Part shown: positions 26,409-35,641 of the stretch, piece after piece
Numbering within the stretch: position 1 is the first letter of the stretch
Layout of the letters: each line of letters starts with the position of its first letter
From: Bacteroides sp. M10
Lineage (GTDB): Bacteria > Bacteroidota > Bacteroidia > Bacteroidales > Bacteroidaceae
Length of the DNA stretch: 64,000 nt
Assembly: GCF_014334015.1 (NCBI RefSeq)
Contig: NZ_CP060488.1
Span: 4,608,501 to 4,672,500, forward strand
Direction: 5' to 3'
The notes under the pieces: generated by a model
The model's input: the letters and a program-made list of their open reading frames with translations, nothing else
Database searches by the model: none
Told to the model about the DNA's origin: nothing
Translations under genes and position numbers: made by a program

Positions 26409-28985
26409 TTAGAATACCATTAATACCATGAAACGAATACCGTTTTTGTTGATACCCGGATTATCACGATAAGTGAAACGATGTACATATTCAACGTGCA
26501 GCAACTTGAAAATGTTGTAGATACCTACACTTCCTTCAATATAAGGCACTTTCGGGTCCATCACGAAACTGGTGAACTTACCGTCGCGTGTCGGGAAACG
26601 GAACAAATCGGGATTGTTGCTCTTAAACGGATTATTCTTATCTGTCAATGTTCCCCACAAAGCACGTACGCGGAACATTTCCCTCCATTTCAAGTTCTTG
26701 ATAAGAGGAATACGGTTGAATAGTTTTCCATTCATATCATAAGATAATGACATGGAAGCGTAACGGTCATTCAGGAATTCCATGTTATTAATCAAATTGA
26801 ACGTTTCGCGCTGGGTGATGTAGGACAAGTTAGCTTCCGGCAAGATCAACAACGGGAAAGGAACCGTGTTCCATTCTGCGCCTGCTTTTAAGCTACAATC
26901 AATCTTTCCCCAGGAAGCGGGGAGCCAGAAACGTTTCCATACACTTGCTTCCGTACGGTTAAAACTGTAATCTCCACCTAGTACTCCTTTGAAACCCATG
27001 GCATGAGTCAGGGTAAAGATAGGAGCATCCAGCGATACAGGTACGCGGCGTTGTTTGGAGTTGACAAATGATTCGCCCGGAGCATAACGCAGTGTCAGAC
27101 TCGCTTCCGAAGTCGTGACATCATGCACACGGGTTTGCGCGGCATCATTGCGCAGATATTCCAGTTTGCCGGTAGGCTCGTCGTTACGATGGCGCAGCAT
27201 GGCTTTCACTCCGAATCCTGTCAGCGTTTCAAGTTCATAATTAATGGTGGCATCGCGCATATACGACATCTGGTCTACTGTCGTTGTTTTTACCGACAGG
27301 AAGATATTATCTTTATCTGTGAACAGGAATTTATCCATCGGAGACATTACGTCATAACTGTACGATGCCGAAAGATAATGTTTCGGGAATTCCCAGACAA
27401 CATAATCGCGTTTATTGAACGAATAAGTCACCGTACCGCTATATTTCCAGCGTTCGTCTTTCAGACCGTAAGCTCCGTATCCGTTCAAGAACCAGTGTTT
27501 GTGGAAATGAGCTGTCGTCATACCGCTTAACCGGAAACGGGTACCATCAATGTAGTTGCTTGAAATCATGGTGTTGATAGGGCCGATATCCACTTTGCTC
27601 GGATGGCCTTTGCTTCCTGTTTCCACAAAGTTTTCAATCAGCGCTTTCGCTCCGAAGATGATGTATTTGAATCCCGGTATCTGTTCGAGGCGGTTGACGA
27701 ATACATCCATCGAACTTTCTTTTCTCGTCAGCGGTACTTGGCGGACACTCGCCCAATACTCATCGCTTTTCGAAAGCATATCCGCTTCTTTTATCACGCT
27801 GCCTTTCAATCGGAACAGCCGTTGTTCGATAGGATCGAATTTATAATTACTATACTTCGTAGTTCGTTCCACCTGCAATCCGCCTGCTGTTTTGTTGGAA
27901 TTCCAGGACAGGTCTACGGTCATGTCATCATCCGCCAATACCCAGTTTCCGTTAGGGAGTTGCTCGTATTGTTGCACGATGTCCATACGGTTGACGAAGT
28001 TTACTCCGGTCTTTTTAGGCAGGTTCATCGTACATTTCTGAACGGCATAAGTGGAGTCGTTCAATACATAAAGATGTCCGGTGAATCCAAAGTCCTGCGA
28101 GTTTTGCGGAACAAACGTGAGGTGAACACATTCGCGCTTGTTTACTATCAATGTGTCCATCAGATAATATTTATAAAATGAGATGGCATTGTTACCGATA
28201 GGACTAACGAAACGCTGTTGGAGTAACCGGATATCGTCGTCGTAGATATTGATGTCGGCAAATACATCTTTCAATACAGTGCCGAGCATATCTCCTGTGG
28301 AGAAGAATTCGTCGATACCGTTGGAGTTTTTACCTTTGATAAGTGTTTTCTTGCTTTCGGGATTTTTGCGATAGATGGTTTGCGAAGCCGTCTCCTGTAC
28401 GGAAATCGGGAGAATCAATTTGTTGGTTGTTTCCGAAACTTCCACCTGATCTTTTAGGAATGAATATTTCTTGTAGATTCCTTTTTCCAGTTTTTCCGGC
28501 GTGAGGTCGTTGATAGACATCTTCATTTTCTCGTACTTGTCGTACTGATAGTATTCATTCACTTCAAGGACTTGTGCCTTTTTGTGTTCGATTACTTTCT
28601 TCATGAATTCAACTGCCGGGTTGTTCTTACGGGAGTATTTTTCCTTTTGAGGTTTCACGACAACCTCGTTCAGGAGCACATTATCCGGAGCCAGCTTAAC
28701 GTTTACCGTCTGATTGTTGGAACCTACTCTAACTGTTTTACTGATATAACCTACTGCAGAGAACACAAGAGTTCCTCCGTTTCTGCGGGCTTCAAGACTG
28801 TATTCTCCGTCAATATTGGTGATGGTACCCATATCTCTCTTTTCCTGATAGTAAACAGAGATATACATCAATGGCTCATGGGTAACTGAATCAGTGACTA
28901 CCCCTTTTATTTGCTGCGCAAAAGCATCTGAAGCTGCCAATACGAGTAAGAACAGTATAAGTATTTTGCTATATCGTTGTATCAT
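26409..28985 (-). CDS. DUF5686 outer-membrane protein with carboxypeptidase-regulatory-like domain
   Basis: An 858-residue exported protein. Signal peptide at 1-24 (ends AFAQQ), then a CarboxypepD_reg-like beta-sandwich (~25-105, VVTDSVTHEPLMYISV, DGEYSLEA), then the long DUF5686 region, which is beta-rich with many aromatic/polar alternations and ends in FMVLMVF, like a barrel C-terminus. The family is widespread in Bacteroidetes with no established function. I start at 28985 (MIQRYSK) since a promoter box at 29011-29004 overlaps the alternative start at 29015. Confidence 0.85.
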   Translation of the reverse strand: MIQRYSKILILFLLVLAASDAFAQQIKGVVTDSVTHEPLMYISVYYQEKRDMGTITNIDGEYSLEARRNGGTLVFSAVGYISKTVRVGSNNQTVNVKLAPDNVLLNEVVVKPQKEKYSRKNNPAVEFMKKVIEHKKAQVLEVNEYYQYDKYEKMKMSINDLTPEKLEKGIYKKYSFLKDQVEVSETTNKLILPISVQETASQTIYRKNPESKKTLIKGKNSNGIDEFFSTGDMLGTVLKDVFADINIYDDDIRLLQQRFVSPIGNNAISFYKYYLMDTLIVNKRECVHLTFVPQNSQDFGFTGHLYVLNDSTYAVQKCTMNLPKKTGVNFVNRMDIVQQYEQLPNGNWVLADDDMTVDLSWNSNKTAGGLQVERTTKYSNYKFDPIEQRLFRLKGSVIKEADMLSKSDEYWASVRQVPLTRKESSMDVFVNRLEQIPGFKYIIFGAKALIENFVETGSKGHPSKVDIGPINTMISSNYIDGTRFRLSGMTTAHFHKHWFLNGYGAYGLKDERWKYSGTVTYSFNKRDYVVWEFPKHYLSASYSYDVMSPMDKFLFTDKDNIFLSVKTTTVDQMSYMRDATINYELETLTGFGVKAMLRHRNDEPTGKLEYLRNDAAQTRVHDVTTSEASLTLRYAPGESFVNSKQRRVPVSLDAPIFTLTHAMGFKGVLGGDYSFNRTEASVWKRFWLPASWGKIDCSLKAGAEWNTVPFPLLILPEANLSYITQRETFNLINNMEFLNDRYASMSLSYDMNGKLFNRIPLIKNLKWREMFRVRALWGTLTDKNNPFKSNNPDLFRFPTRDGKFTSFVMDPKVPYIEGSVGIYNIFKLLHVEYVHRFTYRDNPGINKNGIRFMVLMVF

Positions 28986-29003
28986 AACGTTCGTAGTAGG
29001 GCG

Positions 29004-29011
29004 CAAAGTTA
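29004..29011 (-). promoter_or_regulatory. Promoter -7 element for DUF5686-rarA operon
   Basis: TAACTTTG on the minus strand fits TAnnTTTG; no clear -33 TTTG. Its position leaves a ~12-nt leader before the ATG at 28985 and rules out the start at 29015. Confidence 0.4.
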
Positions 29012-29131
29012 ACAAATAACTCTAAGGATAGCAGAATATATAACTTTTTTTACCCATCGTTTTTTGTTGTTTACAAGCTTTGGTTATCCGTCAATGAAAG
29101 GGAATAGGGGTAATTCACCTTTCGATAAATT

Positions 29132-29241
29132 AGTTTCCCGCGTGGATAGTGATTGTTTCTCTACGGGAAACCCTTGTTCCCCCTATGGGGAAACTCTTGT
29201 TTCTCTACGGGGAAACAACTGTTTCCTTACGGGGTAAATAA
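29132..29241. repeat. Intergenic tandem array, five ~22-bp units of GTTTC/GGAAAC type
   Basis: Units like TGTTTCTCTACGGGGAAAC start at about 29132, 29154, 29175, 29198 and 29220, spaced 22, 21, 23 and 22 bp. The well-kept units are themselves small inverted repeats (GTTTC ... GGAAAC around CTACG), so each could form a hairpin on its own. The array occupies the 288-bp gap between the DUF5686 gene (upstream region) and the 3' end of the epimerase-like gene. No gene is visible in the gap. Confidence 0.85.
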
Positions 29242-29245
29242 AGTT

Positions 29246-29278
29246 TTCCGGCATGAAATGGAAAGTAACATGCCGGAA
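29246..29278 (-). terminator. Terminator after the epimerase-like gene
   Basis: TTCCGGCATG (29246-29255) and CATGCCGGAA (29269-29278) form 10-bp perfect arms. On the minus strand the stem is followed by AACTTTATTT, a weak T-tract. It sits 26 nt past the stop codon at 29304. Confidence 0.6.
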
Positions 29279-29303
29279 GATGAAATGTATCCTTGTAGCA
29301 GTG

Positions 29304-30392
29304 CTATTTTTTATCAGCCAATATCTGTACGATACGCTCCGCGGTACGTCCGTCCCAACGTTCGGGGAGTTCGCCTCGTTTCCATTCGCCTTGCATCAGG
29401 GTATCCATTGCTTTGGCAAGCAGGACAGGATCTTCCCCGACAAGTTCGTTGGTTCCCATGCGCCATGTTTCGGGATGTTCGGCATACGTGTTGAGCGTGA
29501 TACATGGAATACCCATAAATGTTGCTTCTTCGGCCACGTTGCCCGAATCCGTAATGATTCCTTTTGCCTTGTTTATCAGATAACCGAAGAACAGGTAATT
29601 CTGCGGAGGCATTATGTGGAGGTTCGGAGCTTCGATGCCTAATTCTTTGATGGCATTTCGTACGTATGTGTGCAGCGGTGCTACGATAGGCATACCGGCA
29701 GATTTTTCAATGATTGTTTTCAGCAACTGACGCAGATTCTCTTTGTTGCTTAGCAATACGCGACGGTTGAGGGTGAGCAGGAGATAATTTTCCTCTTGCA
29801 GCCCCAATACGGAAAACCATATCGGTTTGAGCAAACGGTTCCGGTTGTAGCGGATGGTATCTATGAGAATGTTACCTACATAATATACGTTTTCACTTTC
29901 CGTTCCTGTCTGGTTCAGGTTGCGGTTGGCAACCATGCCGGCAGTAAACAGATAGTCGGATATTCCATCTGTAATCATACGGTTGACCTCTTTCGGCATC
30001 TTCATGTCGAAAGAACGGGTTCCGGCTACGAGATGCGCTACCTTGATTCCTTGTTTCTTGGCAACGATGGCACAACTCATGGTGGCAGTCAGATCGTCTA
30101 CCACGAGAACTACGTGTGCCGGATTCTCCGTCAGTTCCTGTTCGAAGGCTACCATGATTCCGGCTGTCAAACTCGTTGGATTACTACTCTCCACTCCCAG
30201 ATAAACATCAGGAGCTTTCATATCGAGGTCCGAAAAGAGAGAAGCATCCAGACTTGTATCGTCTTTCCTTCCTGTATATACCAGTCGGTAAGAGATACTT
30301 TTACCCAGCGCCCGTGCGGCTTCAATAGCGCGTGTAATGGGAGCTATCTTCATAAAATTGGGGCGTGCCCCCGCAACAATTGTTATTTTCAT
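29304..30392 (-). CDS. Divergent UDP-GlcNAc 2-epimerase-family protein
   Basis: GT-B-fold protein of the non-hydrolysing UDP-N-acetylglucosamine 2-epimerase family (WecB/MnaA), 362 residues. ARPNFMKIAP (9-18) and DSGNVAEEA (282-290) place it in the family. Key positions differ: the usual HVEAG is HLVAG (120-124), putting Val122 where the catalytic Glu stands, and the usual TAHRRE is TLNRRV (207-212), putting Asn209 where the catalytic His stands. Asp100 and Glu135 appear kept. It may act on another substrate or be inactive as an epimerase. Divergent from the TRIC-like gene. Confidence 0.8.
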   Translation of the reverse strand: MKITIVAGARPNFMKIAPITRAIEAARALGKSISYRLVYTGRKDDTSLDASLFSDLDMKAPDVYLGVESSNPTSLTAGIMVAFEQELTENPAHVVLVVDDLTATMSCAIVAKKQGIKVAHLVAGTRSFDMKMPKEVNRMITDGISDYLFTAGMVANRNLNQTGTESENVYYVGNILIDTIRYNRNRLLKPIWFSVLGLQEENYLLLTLNRRVLLSNKENLRQLLKTIIEKSAGMPIVAPLHTYVRNAIKELGIEAPNLHIMPPQNYLFFGYLINKAKGIITDSGNVAEEATFMGIPCITLNTYAEHPETWRMGTNELVGEDPVLLAKAMDTLMQGEWKRGELPERWDGRTAERIVQILADKK

Positions 30393-30426
30393 ATTGTTTC
30401 TATCTTATTCGGTTTAATTCGTGAAG

Positions 30427-30434
30427 CAAAAGTA
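30427..30434 (-). promoter_or_regulatory. Promoter -7 element for the epimerase-like gene
   Basis: TACTTTTG on the minus strand fits TAnnTTTG; -33 not evident. The ATG at 30392 lies about 28 nt downstream of the predicted start of transcription. Confidence 0.35.
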
Positions 30435-30484
30435 CATTTTCTTACGGAATTTATTCGTTACTTTGCATACAAAATAACAAATAT

Positions 30485-31108
30485 ATGCCCACATTCGTTC
30501 AAATTCTTGATTTTATAGGCACATTTGCCTTTGCTATTAGCGGCATCCGGCTGGCTTCGGCGAAACGTTTCGACTGGTTTGGTGCTTATGTGGTAGGACT
30601 TGCTACTGCTATCGGTGGCGGTACTATTCGTGATGTCCTGCTCGACGTGACACCGGGGTGGATGACCGACCCTATATATCTGATTTGTACGGGACTGGCT
30701 TTGCTGTGGGTAATCTGTTTCGGACGTTGGCTCATCCGGCTCAATAATACTTTCTTTATTTTCGATACCATTGGCTTGGCATTGTTTACCGTGGTAGGTG
30801 TAGGCAAAAGCATTGCTTTAGGCTATCCTTTCTGGGTGGCGATTATCATGGGTAGCATTACGGGAGCAGCCGGTGGAGTGATTCGTGACGTATTTATCAA
30901 TGAAATACCTCTTATCTTCCGAAAAGAAATTTATGCAATGGCCTGCGTTGTAGGCGGTATTGCATACTGGCTGTGCGACGTTGCAGGTCTGGAATCATAC
31001 GCCTGTCAGTTGATTGGCGGACTGGCGGTATTCCTGACCCGCATCTTAGCTGTCAAATATCACATTTGCCTGCCTATATTAAAAGGTAGTGAAGAGCCGG
31101 AAGAATAA
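30485..31108 (+). CDS. TRIC/UPF0126 family membrane protein (YicG-like)
   Basis: A 207-residue integral membrane protein with about seven hydrophobic spans. Two related halves each carry a glycine-rich turn: GGGTIRDVLL (~42-51) and GAAGGVIRDV (~126-135). This duplicated pattern defines the UPF0126/TRIC family, some prokaryotic members of which are K+-selective trimeric channels; others have been linked to amino-acid transport. The role here is unproven. Confidence 0.85.
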   Translation: MPTFVQILDFIGTFAFAISGIRLASAKRFDWFGAYVVGLATAIGGGTIRDVLLDVTPGWMTDPIYLICTGLALLWVICFGRWLIRLNNTFFIFDTIGLALFTVVGVGKSIALGYPFWVAIIMGSITGAAGGVIRDVFINEIPLIFRKEIYAMACVVGGIAYWLCDVAGLESYACQLIGGLAVFLTRILAVKYHICLPILKGSEEPEE

Positions 31109-31116
31109 GGACGGCA

Positions 31117-31617
31117 TTATTTTTCCTCCTTTATATCCAGTTCTCCCTGAAAACTAATGGACTGCCGGTTTTGCATATTGACATCGATACTTGCCGAACC
31201 ATTGGGAAATACTTTGGCTCTGAATTCATATCTGTCTTCAGGATTACGTGCGACGAACTTGATAACGGCATTCCCTTTTTTATCCATTTCCACATTATAT
31301 TCTTTGAGGATGGCTTTGAAGTTAAGTCCGTCACCTCCGCCATACGGAATGCTATACGCCCGTCCATAATAAGGCAAGTAAGAAATAACCGAATCATTTC
31401 TGATTGTCAGTGAGTAGGAAGATGTCAAAGGGATGGAGCGTCCGCGCATCGGCATGGCAGTGTTGACATCTATCTTATAATTTTCAGATTCAATCAGTTT
31501 CATTACTGCTTCTTTCTTCTGTTCCTTCTTTTCCTTTTTACTTTGTTGAGCCGAAAGGGTAGGGATGCCCACTAGCAAGGCTAGTAACAGCATAAAGATT
31601 TGTTTCTTCGTTCTCAT
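31117..31617 (-). CDS. DUF4251 periplasmic protein
   Basis: A 166-residue exported protein of the Bacteroidales DUF4251 family. Signal peptide to about residue 24 (ends TLSAQ), then a highly charged lysine/glutamate stretch (SKKEKKEQKKE) and a beta-rich domain with MPMRGRSIPLTSSYSL and a YLPYYGRAYS segment. Function unknown. The ATG at 31617 (MRTKKQIF) gives a normal signal peptide; an upstream ATG at 31629 is possible. It is convergent with the TRIC-like gene, 8 bp apart. Confidence 0.78.
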   Translation of the reverse strand: MRTKKQIFMLLLALLVGIPTLSAQQSKKEKKEQKKEAVMKLIESENYKIDVNTAMPMRGRSIPLTSSYSLTIRNDSVISYLPYYGRAYSIPYGGGDGLNFKAILKEYNVEMDKKGNAVIKFVARNPEDRYEFRAKVFPNGSASIDVNMQNRQSISFQGELDIKEEK

Positions 31618-31657
31618 ATCAGTTTGCATTTAGGTTGATGTATATATGTATAACAAT

Positions 31658-31665
31658 CAAATATA
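31658..31665 (-). promoter_or_regulatory. Promoter -7 element for DUF4251 gene
   Basis: TATATTTG on the minus strand fits TAnnTTTG; -33 unclear. Gives a 25-35 nt leader. Confidence 0.35.
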
Positions 31666-31743
31666 CAAAAAAGACAGGGATACTTCTGTTTCTTTTAATG
31701 AAAATTAAACAGAACCCCCTGTTATTTATGAGTTTAGCCCGAT

Positions 31744-32706
31744 TTAGAACTGTTCCAGTATTTCGATTCGTTTTTCGATGGGAGGATGAGTGGCAAACAA
31801 TCCGCTAAGTCCGCTGAATATACTTTTAGATGCCTTTTGGGGGTTCTGAATAAATAATTGTGCCACGTCTTTTCTTTCTACTGCCTCGATAGCGGGGTCT
31901 GCTGATATTTTGCGGAGAGCGTTGGCCAGTGCCAACGGATTCTTCGTCATTTCTGCCGAACCTGCATCTGCCATATATTCGCGTTTGCGTGAGATGGCAA
32001 AACGCATCAGGCTTGCGAAAAGATAACCGATGGCGGCTATCACTAAAGCGATAAGAATAAAGATAACCACACCGCCGCTACCTTTACTGTTACTACGTAC
32101 GCGCATGTGTGTAATGGCATAAAACGTGATTTCTGTCAGCATGGAGAAGATACCGACAAAGACAATGGAAATAATCAGCAGGCGTACGTCACGGTTGCGG
32201 ATGTGACTTAGCTCGTGCGCGATGACTGCTTCCAGTTCCTCATCATTTAGTTTCCGGATGATGCCCTCCGAGAGAGTAACGGTGTATGTGCGTTCGTTGA
32301 TACCGCTGGCAAATGCATTCAGGGAACTGTCATAGATGATATTGATTTTCGGCATTTTCATGCCTTGAGACATACAGAGGTTTTCCACGAGGTTATAAAC
32401 TCGTTTATTCTCCTGACGGTTCAGCGGCTTGGAACCGGTGGCGGAATTGATAATGCTTGTGTTAGCCCAGTAGGCAATCAGAAACCAGATTAATACGATT
32501 CCCATGGTGTATGGCAACGAAGAGAAGAAGAAATGATTGACTATTGGCATCATTTCGACTTCCATATCCTCTTTATATCCCATAAAAGTCAGCAGGTAGC
32601 AGGCCAAATAGAGGAGTGCTGCCACGAGACAGGGAAACAGGAATAGTAGAAACGCAGAGCGGAGATTATTCCGGCTCTGCTGTGTTTGGATTCCGACGTA
32701 TTGCAT
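31744..32706 (-). CDS. M48 family (HtpX-like) membrane metalloprotease
   Basis: A zinc endopeptidase in the inner membrane, 320 residues. Two TM spans near the N-terminus (~18-42, 65-82), the zinc motif HELSH (164-168) with Glu165 catalytic, two further TM spans (~176-200, 213-236), and the third ligand region KREYMADAGS (241-250, Glu243). HtpX-like enzymes degrade damaged membrane proteins. It is 45 bp downstream of lemA on the same strand, a pairing common in many bacteria. Confidence 0.9.
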   Translation of the reverse strand: MQYVGIQTQQSRNNLRSAFLLFLFPCLVAALLYLACYLLTFMGYKEDMEVEMMPIVNHFFFSSLPYTMGIVLIWFLIAYWANTSIINSATGSKPLNRQENKRVYNLVENLCMSQGMKMPKINIIYDSSLNAFASGINERTYTVTLSEGIIRKLNDEELEAVIAHELSHIRNRDVRLLIISIVFVGIFSMLTEITFYAITHMRVRSNSKGSGGVVIFILIALVIAAIGYLFASLMRFAISRKREYMADAGSAEMTKNPLALANALRKISADPAIEAVERKDVAQLFIQNPQKASKSIFSGLSGLFATHPPIEKRIEILEQF

Positions 32707-32751
32707 GCGTGTTCGACTTTTGTAATTGGATGGACGGTATAAATAAAGGTT

Positions 32752-33312
32752 TTAGAAACTAATTTTGGGTGCCTGCTCCAGATTCGCACGTTCGTTTTTC
32801 CCCAAGTCGAACATGATTTCTCTTTGGAATCCGGTCATTCCTGCTACGATATTCGACGGGAATGTCTGTACGGCGTTATTATATTCTTTAGTGGCCGAGT
32901 TGAAGTAGCGACGGACGGCAGCCAGTTTATTCTCTACATCAGAAATTTCTTCCTGTAATTGCAGGAAATTCTGATTAGCTTTCAGGTCGGGATAAGCCTC
33001 GAGGGTAATCTTCAATCCGGCAAGAGCGGAACTCAACTGATTTTCGGCAGCTATCTTATCGTCGATCGTTTTTGCGCTGACTGCACCGTTACGTGCCTGA
33101 ATCACCCGGTCGAGCGTTTCTTTCTCATGTGCGGCATATCCTTTCACGGTGTCTACCAGCTGGGGAATGAGATCATGACGTTGTTTCAACTGCACGTCGA
33201 TGTCGGCAAATGCGTTTTCACGATTGTTTCTCAATTTCACTAATGAGTTGTACATGGAAGCAAAGATAATGCCCAGCAATACAATAATTCCTACAATAAT
33301 AAGTATGGTCAT
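32752..33312 (-). CDS. lemA: LemA family protein
   Basis: A 186-residue protein anchored by an N-terminal TM helix (~2-22), followed by the LemA helical domain: NSLVKLRNNRENAFADIDVQLKQRHDLIPQ region, then YAAHEKETLDRVIQAR and ENKLAAVRRYFNSATKEYN. The molecular function is not firmly known. LemA and HtpX-like proteases are frequent neighbours, and the two genes here probably form an operon with a promoter near 33343. Confidence 0.92.
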   Translation of the reverse strand: MTILIIVGIIVLLGIIFASMYNSLVKLRNNRENAFADIDVQLKQRHDLIPQLVDTVKGYAAHEKETLDRVIQARNGAVSAKTIDDKIAAENQLSSALAGLKITLEAYPDLKANQNFLQLQEEISDVENKLAAVRRYFNSATKEYNNAVQTFPSNIVAGMTGFQREIMFDLGKNERANLEQAPKISF

Positions 33313-33342
33313 AGCCTTTTGTTTTATTTAATAATATAAAAT

Positions 33343-33374
33343 CAAAAGTAATCTATTTGGTTCTTTTAACCAAG
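33343..33374 (-). promoter_or_regulatory. Promoter of lemA-M48 protease operon
   Basis: CTTG at 33374-33371 (one mismatch to TTTG), a 20-nt spacer and TACTTTTG at 33350-33343. Leader of about 25 nt before the ATG at 33312. Confidence 0.45.
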
Positions 33375-33552
33375 AGGTAAAGGAAATATTTACTAAATAC
33401 CACCCAAAAACTATCAGAAAGCACCTAAAATCTGTCATTTGATAGAATTAACCCCCAAGAAATGACAAATTTTCCCCTGCCGGATACACAAAATACCTTT
33501 AAACTTGCAAATGTCGAGAAAAAACGAATATTAACCATAAAACCATTAAAGT

Positions 33553-34056
33553 ATGAAAAGTTTAAGTTTCAGGAAAGATTTAATTGGAGTACAGGAAGAA
33601 TTGCTTCGTTTTGCTTATAAATTAACGGCCAACCGTGAAGAAGCAAATGATTTATTGCAGGAAACATCTTTAAAAGCATTAGACAATGAAGAGAAATATG
33701 TTCCGGACACAAATTTCAAAGGATGGATGTACACAATCATGCGTAACATCTTTATTAATAACTACCGCAAAATAGTACGCGATCAGACCTTTGTTGATAC
33801 TACCGATAATTATTATCACTTAAATCTGCCACAAGATTCAGGATTTGAAAGTACCGAAGGTGCTTACGACCTGAAAGAGATGCATCGCATCGTCAACGCA
33901 CTCCCGCGGGAGTATAAGATTCCTTTCTCCATGCACGTATCAGGTTTCAAATACCGTGAGATTGCAGAGAAATTAGGATTGCCATTAGGTACAGTGAAGA
34001 GCCGTATATTCTTCACACGTCAACGTTTACAACAAGAGTTGAAAGATTTTGTATAA
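33553..34056 (+). CDS. ECF-type RNA polymerase sigma factor
   Basis: A 167-residue sigma-70-family factor with region 2 (EELLRFAYKLTANREEANDLLQET, then NFKGWMYTIMRNIFINNYRK) and region 4 (LPREYKIPFSMHVSGFKYREIA, then GLPLGTVKSRIFFTRQRL). No anti-sigma gene is adjacent: the next gene is mtgA on the opposite strand. This solitary form is common in Bacteroidetes. A TACCTTTA sequence at 33494-33501 resembles a -7 box. An 8-bp inverted repeat (TGTCATTT, 33433-33440 and 33460-33467) lies upstream. Confidence 0.92.
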   Translation: MKSLSFRKDLIGVQEELLRFAYKLTANREEANDLLQETSLKALDNEEKYVPDTNFKGWMYTIMRNIFINNYRKIVRDQTFVDTTDNYYHLNLPQDSGFESTEGAYDLKEMHRIVNALPREYKIPFSMHVSGFKYREIAEKLGLPLGTVKSRIFFTRQRLQQELKDFV

Positions 34057-34090
34057 ATGAGGATAACACATGCAAACAAGCTTATAAGCA

Positions 34091-34131
34091 AAAGGAGCAA
34101 GGGGATAGATCCTCGTTGCTCCTTTCTTTTT
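34091..34131 (+). terminator. Terminator after the sigma factor gene
   Basis: AAAGGAGCAA (34091-34100) pairs with TTGCTCCTTT (34116-34125), followed by CTTTTT. Located 35 nt after the sigma factor stop and just beyond the convergent mtgA stop. Confidence 0.8.
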
Positions 34132-34147
34132 ATTTATGATTCAATTA

Positions 34148-34906
34148 TCACTTGCTTTTCTTGTTTTTGCCTTTTTTCTTTTCAACGGCTTTCTTTTCCA
34201 CAGCTTTCTCTTCAGGTGGAAATTTAGGAACCAGATTCATCAGCCGTAATATCTGATTTTGTCGTTTTAGTATGTATGACGAAGGTTTCGCCGAGTTAAA
34301 CCGTATCGGATTAGGTAGGGTAGCGGCGATAAGTGCGCATTGTCCCCGGGTCAGCTGGGCAGCTGTTGTTCCGAATTTGATCTTTGCGGTAGCTTGTGCG
34401 CCGTAGATGCCATTTCCCATTTCTATAGAGTTGAGATAGACTTCCATGATTCGTTCTTTCGACCAGAACAGTTCGATGAGAAACGTAAAGTAGACTTCGA
34501 GTCCCTTGCGTACCCACGAAGATTGCGGCCATAAGAACACATTCTTGGCTGTCTGCTGACTAATGGTGCTTGCTCCGCGTTTCCGTTTGCGTGTTTCGTT
34601 CTCTTTCATCGCTTTCTTGATTTCTACAAGATCGAATCCGTTGTGTTCGGCAAAACGGTTGTCTTCGGAGGCTATGACCGCCATCGGCAGGTTGGGAGAT
34701 ATCTTATCAAAAGAAACCCACGTGTGCTTCCACGTGGGTTTATCTCCTGAAAAAATCTGCTGAACGCTTCGGATAACCATCAACGGAGTGACATAAACCG
34801 GCATAAACCGATACACAATCACTGCCAACAAGGTGGATGCAAAGAAGAAAATCAGCAGGTTGCGCGTATAGCGCAGAATTTTTTTAATTAGCAGCTGCTT
34901 GTGCAT
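34148..34906 (-). CDS. mtgA: Monofunctional peptidoglycan transglycosylase
   Basis: GT51 glycosyltransferase that polymerises lipid II into glycan strands at the periplasmic face. 252 residues: a TM anchor at ~16-33, then motif 1 [12 protein letters not shown] (81-92, catalytic Glu81), motif 2 [15 protein letters not shown] (108-122), and motif 4 [20 protein letters not shown] Lys-rich C-terminal tail follows. There is no transpeptidase domain. Its start overlaps the end of the OmpA-family lipoprotein gene by 23 bp, suggesting coupled translation. Confidence 0.93.
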   Translation of the reverse strand: MHKQLLIKKILRYTRNLLIFFFASTLLAVIVYRFMPVYVTPLMVIRSVQQIFSGDKPTWKHTWVSFDKISPNLPMAVIASEDNRFAEHNGFDLVEIKKAMKENETRKRKRGASTISQQTAKNVFLWPQSSWVRKGLEVYFTFLIELFWSKERIMEVYLNSIEMGNGIYGAQATAKIKFGTTAAQLTRGQCALIAATLPNPIRFNSAKPSSYILKRQNQILRLMNLVPKFPPEEKAVEKKAVEKKKGKNKKSK

Positions 34907-35600
34907 CTTTAATCATTTGTTCACTTGCGTACATGTATACTTCTACACGACGGTTCTGTTCGCGACCGGCAGCAGTGTCATTGCTTGCAACGGGATCGCT
35001 TTCACCCATTCCCTGTACACCTTTGATCTGATTGGTGGAAACACCACAGCTCAACAAATAACTGGACACGCTCTGTGCACGTTCTTGTGACAAGTTCAGA
35101 TTTTTCTGCTGGCTTTGTGCGGCAGTGCTGTTTTTCCAGCCCTGGTTGTCAGTGTATCCGTAGATAGACACGTCCATATCCCGGTTCTGATTGAGCACAT
35201 TGTTGGCAAACTTGCTTAAAGCAGATTTAGCAGCAGCACTTAGATTTGCATTACCGGTAGTGAAAAGAATACCCGAGTCGAATGTTACTTTCACGGCTTG
35301 CAATCCGTTGTTGTCTGTTATCTGTTCTACTTGTGCGCCTTCAATTTGTTTTGCTTCTGCTGCTGCTTTGTCCATCTTCTTACCGATAAGAGCACCCGTA
35401 CCTGCACCTACTGCCGTACCGATAGCAGCACCAATAGCGGCACCTTTACCTTTACCGATAACACCTCCCAGGATTGCACCCAGTGCAGCACCCGAACCAC
35501 CACCGATAGCAGCACCTTTACCAGTGTTGTTCATACTTCCACAGCTACCAAATATCATGGCAATACTCATGAAGAGAACCATAAATTTCATCTTGTTCAT
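34884..35600 (-). CDS. OmpA-family lipoprotein with glycine-zipper domain
   Basis: A 238-residue envelope lipoprotein. Signal peptide with lipobox GSC at about residue 20 (MIFGSCGSM), two glycine-zipper segments rich in GAAIGAAIG repeats (~30-70), then an OmpA C-terminal peptidoglycan-binding domain (~95-230) with [21 protein letters not shown] and a [12 protein letters not shown] motif. It probably tethers the outer membrane to peptidoglycan. The operon with mtgA fits a cell-wall role. An inner start MKFMVLF at 35591 is equally good. Confidence 0.92.
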   Translation of the reverse strand: MNKMKFMVLFMSIAMIFGSCGSMNNTGKGAAIGGGSGAALGAILGGVIGKGKGAAIGAAIGTAVGAGTGALIGKKMDKAAAEAKQIEGAQVEQITDNNGLQAVKVTFDSGILFTTGNANLSAAAKSALSKFANNVLNQNRDMDVSIYGYTDNQGWKNSTAAQSQQKNLNLSQERAQSVSSYLLSCGVSTNQIKGVQGMGESDPVASNDTAAGREQNRRVEVYMYASEQMIKDAQAAAN

Positions 35601-35641
35601 AATGTTGATGTTTTTTTAATTGGTTTATAAATAATGTTTTT

